Source: Melastoma dodecandrum (Eukaryota > Streptophyta > Magnoliopsida > Myrtales > Melastomataceae). From it: a stretch of 64,000 bases of DNA. The notes below the pieces were generated by a model. The model searched no databases. It saw only the letters and a list, made by a program, of their open reading frames with translations, and had not been told where the DNA came from. The stretch covers positions 3,027,501 to 3,091,500 of the forward strand of contig JARUPY010000465.1 in assembly GCA_029817715.1 (NCBI GenBank). The letters are read 5' to 3'. Positions 58,156 through 64,000 of this stretch are shown in pieces. Each line of letters starts with the position of its first letter. The first letter of the stretch is position 1. A program made the translations under genes and the position numbers.

Positions 58156-58894
58156 CCAGCAATCTCCACCTTGAGCCGAAGTCCCTGAAATCTTCAAATC
58201 TCCTTCCTAGATCTCCCACACTCCGAAAGGCTCCCCTTTCATCCGTCGCGTCTTCCAGAGCGTGTCATCACCGCTCTACATCTCGTCCACTGCATTGTCA
58301 TCCTTTGCCTTATCAAGGCTCGTCCCCTCTGAACTTCTGTCGAGGAAATCCACCGATCTTCACGACCTCGCTCTGATACCAATTGTTGGGGCGGGAACCG
58401 CCGGCGCCGAGACGAAGGCGGAAAGCATAACTGGAAACGATGTTTGACGCACAGATTTACGTGGTTCGGCCCAAAACGGCCTACGTCCACGGGGAGGTCC
58501 TCCTTGAGATTCCACTATAACAAACGAGTTACACGATTACAAGCCCTCGAGAAAGTATGGCCCCGAGTCCCCGTAGAAAGCCATCTACCCGACTCTCCGA
58601 ACATTCTCACCGCTCACCGTGTATCACCCGTTCCCAGTACGACGACTCACCAGAGACCCCGGAGCGCGACAACTTGTCGCCTCCCTTACCCTAGTTACAG
58701 AGTCTACATCGCACTAACCGTGGATCTCAGATATCCGACTCTCCTCATCGAAGCTCTGGACAATCCGTCTATTTATAATAGACAATAAAATCTAGGACGA
58801 TATCTTTCCGATATCCCATAATATCACACGAAATCTTACGTGATATTACTTACCAGATTCTCCAAGATTTCAACTTCGGATCATATTCCTAACA
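58156..58894 (-). mobile_element. Remnant of third copia-type element C
   Basis: On the minus strand: an LTR (58384-58894), a TGGTATCAGAGC primer-binding site (complement at 58370-58381), about 190 bases of leader-like sequence, and a purine tract CTCAAGGTGGAGATT (58161-58175) that looks like a PPT. No coding domain is left. It may be an internally deleted or small non-autonomous element whose 3' LTR was lost where it joins element B. Confidence 0.68.
58384..58894 (-). repeat. LTR of element C
   Basis: 511 bases starting TGTTGGGGCGGG and ending CCTAACA on the plus strand, again with TGTT.../...AACA ends. It contains ATTTACGTGGTTCGGCC, the reverse complement of a motif shared with element B. 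There is no second copy in the window. Confidence 0.7.
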
Positions 58895-58898
58895 GGTA

Positions 58899-59201
58899 TG
58901 ATGGAAACGAAGATTAGCCCAGAAGAAAAGATCCGGGTCTGCCACCCACATTCTATTTCACACCAGAATCGAATCCCCCATGTTCTCTCTAAAACAGACG
59001 ACACACACCCTTCTTATAATAGCATCCCCATGTAACAACCCTTTATTGAATTACTAATCTGTCCTTCATGTGGGCTCGACTATCCTCAAGTCTGGGCATG
59101 GCTTCATCTCCTTTCTTCTTCTTCAAGGCAGGGGCCCGATCCATTTCTCTCCCTCCTCCTTTCTCAGCTCGTGTGTCCAAGGCAGAGTCTTCCTGCTTAC
59201 A
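58899..59201 (-). repeat. 5' LTR of element A, main piece
   Basis: Matches the left LTR from its TGATGGAAACG onwards to CTTACA. It is followed at once by the GTTAT duplication and by host-gene sequence. Translated in the frame of the host gene it adds 52 codons and a stop at 59043-59045. Confidence 0.85.
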
Positions 59202-59206
59202 GTTAT
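59202..59206. repeat. Target-site duplication, right copy
   Basis: GTTAT, identical to 48700-48704. The corresponding site in the intact paralogue reads GTTGTATCC near 63058, confirming that the insertion hit continuous coding sequence. Confidence 0.88.
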
Positions 59207-60164
59207 ATCTAAGGTTCGCAGCAGCATTGTTACCCATGGATCGTGCTGTCTTGTAAACGTCCTCTGGAGCAGTGTAATTCGGCGCCTGGGATGAATAAGT
59301 TAGCACTATGGTTAAATTCAGCGGCAGGACGCCGTAGTTGTAGTCCGTAGTCGTGTTTCTCAATACCAGATATCTCTCATCCGGTTCCCAACTCCTAGAC
59401 ATACTGGTATCCTCGCCAGGAAAAATCTCAGCTCCGCCCACATTCACCCGCTTCACCATTTCTAGCACATCATAATTGTCGATAACATAATTAGTGGATT
59501 GACCGATCAAGACAATCCCGTCAGAAGAATCCCTTTTCATGTAATAAAGCTCATCGGGCATCGAAATAATGCCAATCCCGTTGACAAATGCATAGGAGTC
59601 AGGCCCCGCCACGGATGGTGAGAACCTAAGAATCAGGGGTTGGTTTTTACCGACACAGATGACAAACTCTTTGTAGAAGTTCGTAGATTTGAGATAGTCG
59701 GCAGTGAGAGAAGGTCTGAAATCCTTGAGAAGGGTGTATTCACCGGCTTTGATGGTGAATACTGCATTGCTTTTGGTGAAGTTCTCGCTGTTGTAGTCGG
59801 CCACGGAGAAGTGCAGGCGGATGAACTTTGGCCCTGGCTCTAGGTGGAAGGTGTAGGTAAAGGGTGATGTAGACAGCCTCGCATAATTATAAGGCACCGC
59901 GTCGGGAACCTCTTGTGATCCTTGAAAGGAAGCCGCCGAGAAGATCTTGCTTTCTTCGCCCTCAGCAGACTTGGGGGCATATTTCGGATGTCCCACATCG
60001 CCCACCCAGTTTCGGGAATCTCCCGGGAGGGAGTAGTAGTTGCCTGAGGATCCGCAGGCAACAGCGATATCATCCGTGGGGAAGTAAACCTGCATGCTGG
60101 TGCCGGCTGCGAGTAAGGCCAGGAGGGCTTTGGCCGAGAGAAGAATAATCATGGCTTCCTTCAT
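59202..60164 (-). pseudogene. CrRLK1L receptor kinase, upstream half (malectin-like ectodomain)
   Basis: Upstream half of the split receptor kinase. The ATG at 60162-60164 opens 321 codons with a signal peptide (MKEAMIILLSAKALLALLAAG), then YFPTDDIAVACGSSGN, a first malectin-like domain (FTYTFHLEPGPKFIRLHFS, YKEFVICVG) and part of a second (VKRVNVGGAEIFPGEDTSMS), ending at NLRYN. The intact neighbour has the same residues followed by NLTWSLQ. There is no stop or frame change. As it stands the frame reads on into the LTR of element A and stops at 59043. The original protein would have been 864 residues, close to the 893 of the neighbour. Confidence 0.9.
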
Positions 60165-61307
60165 GGCTGATGTGTGTGAGAATATGCTCTGTTTACCGGT
60201 AAACAATTCAAATGTGGAGTCGGTCTCTGAAGTTAAACATGACTAATTTGGATGGGACGACGAATTTTCTTTGGGGTGTCTCTGTAAGAAGACGACTTTT
60301 CAAGTCAAGTGAATTATTACTATCTTGGTCTTTTGCCTGATGTCTTATTCCTAGCTTTTCTTTTCATTTCTGTTTTCCTTGTTCTTTGGAACAACGCGGA
60401 AGACTTGTCTGAATGTTTCGTCAGCAGAAGACTGATTGTATGATGGATACGCGAGCTGGGCAAACAAAGGGGGAGATGCGCTGGACACAACAAGCACACA
60501 CCAAGCCAATTGGCTGTAGGAGTGTTTTAGGCCCATAGAAGTTGGTTCGGTTATGTCAAGGTGGGAAGTTAGCAACAGAAAACAGGGAGAAAACTAATTC
60601 GATTGTCTTTCAGTCCAGGTGAGGAGGTTTTTCTATGGTGTTTTTCGTCTTCTCCGGTGGCCGCAGCTCCGCTTTCATGTTTTTATATTGTTTGATCCTT
60701 GTCAACTTCAGTGTAATACGTATTGGAGGAACTGTTAGTCATTTTAATCCAAGAGCTTGGGTTCGAATTAATGACATTCCCATCGCGAAAGAATGCATCT
60801 CACTTCGACTCGCACTCTGTGGTTCTGAATTGAGGTCGGAAGCTGTCTGCTGATGTTGATTCGCTGCGTTGTGTTGACACTGCTTTACGGGTTTTCATCT
60901 GCAATAATGGATGATGATTATCAACAAACTGTTTTATCTTGTAATTAGGAGAAATTCCTTCGGGAGAGAATAGATTGTGATTGTGTCTGTGCCGGCGTTG
61001 TCAGTTATGAAGATTTGTGTAGCATCGTGGTGATTTTTCTCTACCGAGTTTTGTATATAATTTGCAGTCCAAGTCGTCTTGTTCACTTGTTTGTCATGCT
61101 ACATTCCATTTTTGTGGAGCGTTTGTGTGCAAGGGATGCATAGCGATCATAGGAGAGTCACCCTAGAATCGAAATCATCATAAGTTCCAAAAATTCACGT
61201 TTCATTGCCTGGTTTGCACATTATTGCAGAAATCAACTGTAATTTAGTAACTACCTAGGACTGCGTCGACTTAACATGCTTGTGTTTCCTGCAACACAGG
61301 TCTTGTA
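60165..61307. other. Spacer between the tandem receptor kinases
   Basis: Promoter of the split copy and 3' flank of the intact copy. A plus-strand frame at 60635-60853 is not recognised. No other gene seen. Confidence 0.45.
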
Positions 61308-63989
61308 TCAACGGCCGTTCCCGTTCAGCAGTTCAGAAAACACTGCTCCTGACATCAAGTTCTCAGAATCGTAGCTCTTGGTGCTGCCATTGAACTCAGC
61401 GCTGCTGCTTGTGGTCAAATATCTGCACTTCGAATCACTGCTGGTGATCATGTCATTGCCTGACGAAGTCATGATTGGGGATTCCTCGTTATCAATACTA
61501 TCCAAACCATCAGCTTGTCCAAGGGGCCTCCCCTCTTTCTCGGTGCTCTCCTGCAGCTGCAGGGCGAACTCAAGGCTCCAAACCACATCATTCATAGATG
61601 GCCTCTTTGTCCCCTCGTCGTTCAGGCAGCTTATGGCAATCTCACAGAACTTCCTCAGGCACTCCGGTGTGATCTCACCTTTCACTTTCGGATCCAATAT
61701 CTTCTGGATGTTCCCACTCTTGTAGCAGATCTGCGCCCACGTAGCCAGATTTTTCTGCTGCTTCTCGGCCGATTTATTCAAAGGATGTCTTGCGCAGAGC
61801 ACCTCAAACAACACAACCCCGAAGGAGTACACGTCCGACTTATCTGTCAACTGCTGTCTCCTGTAGTACTCGGGGTCGAGGTACCCAATTGTCCCCTTCA
61901 CCACCGTGCTGACATGTGCTTTAGACATCCCTGTTGGCCCGAACTTCGAGAGCCCGAAGTCCGACACCTTTGCTACCCATTTCTCATCCAACAGTATGTT
62001 AGTTGTTTTCATGTCCCGGTGGATGACGGGTTGCTTCGCGCCCGTGTGAAGGTAATGCAGCCCCCGAGCAGCACCGATGCAGATCTCAAGCCTCTGTTTC
62101 CACGAGAGTGGAGGGTTATCCGTCTCATAAAGATGTTCACGAAGTGTCCCATGAGCCATGTAGTCATAAACTAGTATCATCTCCCCGGAATCATTGCAGT
62201 AACCGATCAGCGAAACCAAGTGCAAGTGCCTGAGCTGCGATAGCATCTCTATCTCTGTCATGAACTCATGCTCCCCTTGCTGTGACCCGGGGTTCAAGCG
62301 TTTTATCGCGACCTGTGTCGAGCCACCATCAATGTAACCCTTGTACACGTTACCAAACCCTCCGACCCCTACTACAAAAATCTCATCGAAGTTGTTCGTG
62401 GCAGCCTTAATCTCGGCCAAAGAGAAGTGACGGCACAGGTTGTCTGGCAACGACGACCCCTGTGTTTTACCACTCGATTTTGTCATATCGTCATACGATA
62501 AGGGGCCCCAAAGAGAAGTTGCCCCGTCGCTCTTGCTCATGCCTTTGCCCACTTTCCTCCTCCTGTAAATGAATAAAACTAGCAACAAGATGATACCAGA
62601 ACAAGAAATCGCTCCTGCGATAACTCCAACAACCATTCTCCAACGACTGCTACTGCTCAATTGTTTTGTGCTAGGTGTTTGTGGCACGATTCCCTGGCCA
62701 GTGGAATCTGGATTAGATCCTGCAAGGCTGCCGGCACTGTTATTGATCTTGAATAACTCGATGCCGTTCAGTATGGCATCAGAAAATTTTGTGACCCCAT
62801 CCCCATTAGGATGAAGTGCGATGTAAAGGTCCATTTTCTTGCTTTGGTTATAGAACATAGCCACCATATAGTCCCTGTACACTGGCATGCCCTTTCCACT
62901 CCATTCCATGATGTCAGCACGATGCTCGACAATTTTCGAGTCGATGAAGATTTGAAATACCCTATCTGTGCGTCGAGTTATATTACTCTGAAACTCGCAA
63001 AAGTGCAACCTCAGGAGGTAGTAGAAATTCGAATCAACCTGTAACGACCAAGTGAGGTTGTATCCAAGGTTCACCTTTTTATTGTTGCCCATGGATCGTG
63101 CTGTATTGTAAACTTTGACTGGAGCAGTGTAGTTCGGAGTCTGGGATGAGTAAGTCAGCTGTATCGTCGTATTTGCTGGCGTGACACCGTAGTCTGTAGT
63201 CCAGTTCCTCACCACGAGATACTGCTCGTCCTTCTCCCAGTTCCTGTACATGCCGGTATCTTCAGTCGGATCTATCGCATCTCCTCCAACGTTCACCCTC
63301 TTCACCATTTCGAGCGCGTCGTAATTGCTGATGACATAAGGACTGGATTGACCCACAAGGGTGATCCCAGTAGATGCACCCGATTTGCTGTAGTACAGCT
63401 CGTCGGGCATCGAAACAACCTCGATCCCGTTGATGAAAGCGTACGACCCTGGCACTGCCGTCGACGGTGAGAACGTCAAGTTCAGGACCTGGTTTTCACC
63501 AACAAGGATGACAAACTCCTTGTAGATGGTCTCGGAATCGGCGGCAAGAGAAGAGCTGAAATCCTTCACTAGAGTGTATGCCCCAGATCCGATGGAGAAC
63601 ACGGCGTTGCTCCTGTTGAAGTTCTGGCCGGGGTAGTCAGACGGGAAGAAGTGAAAACGGACGAATTTTGGCCCCGGCGTGAGCGGGAAGGTGTAGGAGA
63701 ACGGCGACAGAGACAGCCTGGCGGAATTATAAGGTGGAACCTGGCCTGATCCTCGCAAGGGAGCTGCCGAGACAATCTTGCTGTCATCGCCGTTGGCTGA
63801 CCTGGGGGCGTATTTCAGGTTGTCCACATCGCCGATCCAGTCCCTTGGGGGGTCTGTTCCAGTGGTGCTAATGCCGGAGGCGCCGCAGTTCACGGCGATA
63901 TCGTCCGTGGGGAAGTAAACCTGCGTTCCGGCTGCAGATAAGGCCAGGAGGGCCGCAACCAGGAGAAGGATTGCCGAGGGATCCTTCAT
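61308..63989 (-). CDS. Malectin-like receptor kinase, CrRLK1L/FERONIA family
   Basis: Intronless frame of 893 residues starting 11 bases from the window edge. Signal peptide at about 1-21; tandem malectin-like domains at about 25-190 and 215-400 with TQVYFPTDDIAVNCG, FSYTFPLTPGPKFVRFHFF, VKRVNVGGDAI and FYYLLRLHFCEF; membrane segment near 452-475; kinase domain from about 535 with GVGGFGNVYK (541-550), Lys563, HRDM at 657-660 and DFG at 677-679. All catalytic residues are present. It resembles the At5g38990/At5g39000 branch of the CrRLK1L family, which includes FERONIA. Such kinases sit in the plasma membrane and respond to wall integrity and RALF peptides. It is the tandem paralogue of the disrupted gene at 47068-60164 and shows what that gene looked like. 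The promoter lies outside the window. Confidence 0.92.
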   Translation of the reverse strand: MKDPSAILLLVAALLALSAAGTQVYFPTDDIAVNCGASGISTTGTDPPRDWIGDVDNLKYAPRSANGDDSKIVSAAPLRGSGQVPPYNSARLSLSPFSYTFPLTPGPKFVRFHFFPSDYPGQNFNRSNAVFSIGSGAYTLVKDFSSSLAADSETIYKEFVILVGENQVLNLTFSPSTAVPGSYAFINGIEVVSMPDELYYSKSGASTGITLVGQSSPYVISNYDALEMVKRVNVGGDAIDPTEDTGMYRNWEKDEQYLVVRNWTTDYGVTPANTTIQLTYSSQTPNYTAPVKVYNTARSMGNNKKVNLGYNLTWSLQVDSNFYYLLRLHFCEFQSNITRRTDRVFQIFIDSKIVEHRADIMEWSGKGMPVYRDYMVAMFYNQSKKMDLYIALHPNGDGVTKFSDAILNGIELFKINNSAGSLAGSNPDSTGQGIVPQTPSTKQLSSSSRWRMVVGVIAGAISCSGIILLLVLFIYRRRKVGKGMSKSDGATSLWGPLSYDDMTKSSGKTQGSSLPDNLCRHFSLAEIKAATNNFDEIFVVGVGGFGNVYKGYIDGGSTQVAIKRLNPGSQQGEHEFMTEIEMLSQLRHLHLVSLIGYCNDSGEMILVYDYMAHGTLREHLYETDNPPLSWKQRLEICIGAARGLHYLHTGAKQPVIHRDMKTTNILLDEKWVAKVSDFGLSKFGPTGMSKAHVSTVVKGTIGYLDPEYYRRQQLTDKSDVYSFGVVLFEVLCARHPLNKSAEKQQKNLATWAQICYKSGNIQKILDPKVKGEITPECLRKFCEIAISCLNDEGTKRPSMNDVVWSLEFALQLQESTEKEGRPLGQADGLDSIDNEESPIMTSSGNDMITSSDSKCRYLTTSSSAEFNGSTKSYDSENLMSGAVFSELLNGNGR

Positions 63990-64000
63990 GAATGGTCCTG

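Larger units (their letters stand above)
48705..59201 (-). mobile_element. Ty1/copia retrotransposon A, inserted in CrRLK1L gene, with nested elements
   Basis: A minus-strand copia element flanked by GTTAT duplications. The order on the minus strand is 5' LTR (right, interrupted), PBS, gag-pol, PPT, 3' LTR (left, 48705-49024). The 5' LTR survives as two pieces, 53549-53566 and about 58899-59201, because element B and the remnant of element C lie inside it. The two LTR copies differ at about seven places by eye over about 300 aligned bases. Without nested DNA the element is about 5.2 kb, normal for copia. It lies in the same orientation as the host gene. Confidence 0.9.

Noticed and set aside
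58028..58219. Minus-strand open frame across the element B/C junction
   Set aside because: It is a reverse reading of LTR and leader sequence with no protein resemblance.
60740..60790. tRNA-like T-loop (GGGTTCGAATT)
   Set aside because: I found no acceptor stem or anticodon arm at the right distances.

Overview
This is a stretch of nuclear DNA from a flowering plant, almost certainly a eudicot. The genes have short GT-AG introns and long AT-rich spacers. The families are plant-specific: GLUTAMINE DUMPER, TPD1-like, WIT, CYP85A, COBRA-like, CrRLK1L and Ty1/copia retrotransposons. I cannot name the species; a woody rosid is my guess only. No prokaryotic operon, CRISPR array, rRNA or convincing tRNA was seen.

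Region 1-31 kb is ordinary gene space. It holds two tandem GLUTAMINE DUMPER-like genes (+), a TPD1-like secreted protein gene with one frameshift (-), a group-S-type bZIP factor (-), a RING-H2 ubiquitin ligase (-), a WIT-type tail-anchored nuclear-envelope protein (-), a weak PPR-like relic (-), a CRLK-type calcium/calmodulin-regulated receptor-like kinase (+), a type-II PI4-kinase gamma with an unusual Asp-to-Asn change (-), a proline-rich Ole e 1-like secreted protein with a 2-base frameshift (-), and a brassinosteroid C-6 oxidase of the CYP85A type (-). The genes look independent; there is no sign of co-transcription.

Region 31-43 kb holds a long spacer, a secreted PI-PLC X-domain protein (-), a COBRA-like GPI-anchored wall protein (+), a degraded copia gag relic (-), and a mitochondrial carrier of the SLC25A44 type (+) that lacks a recognisable first exon and carries one frameshift.

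Region 44.1-46.5 kb is a cluster of three broken fragments from unrelated genes: an autoinhibited Ca2+-ATPase, a subtilase and an AAE3-like acyl-CoA synthetase. They lie edge to edge, which suggests gene-fragment capture or repair patchwork.

Region 47-64 kb is a tandem pair of malectin-like receptor kinases of the FERONIA/CrRLK1L family on the minus strand. The outer copy (61.3-64.0 kb) is intact. The inner copy was cut in two by a copia element (element A, minus strand, 48705-59201) with a perfect 5-base target duplication. A second, nearly intact copia element (element B, plus strand) and the remnant of a third (element C, minus strand) sit inside the 5' LTR of element A. Removing the insertion and one target duplication gives one open frame across the two halves. 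The 3' LTR of A supplies an in-frame ATG to the orphaned kinase half, and the 5' LTR supplies a 52-codon tail to the orphaned ectodomain half. This nested disruption is the most informative structure in the window; I found no clearly undescribed biological system.

Exon borders were set by eye from GT-AG signals, reading-frame continuity and family similarity. Where lengths are multiples of three across all junctions I say so.
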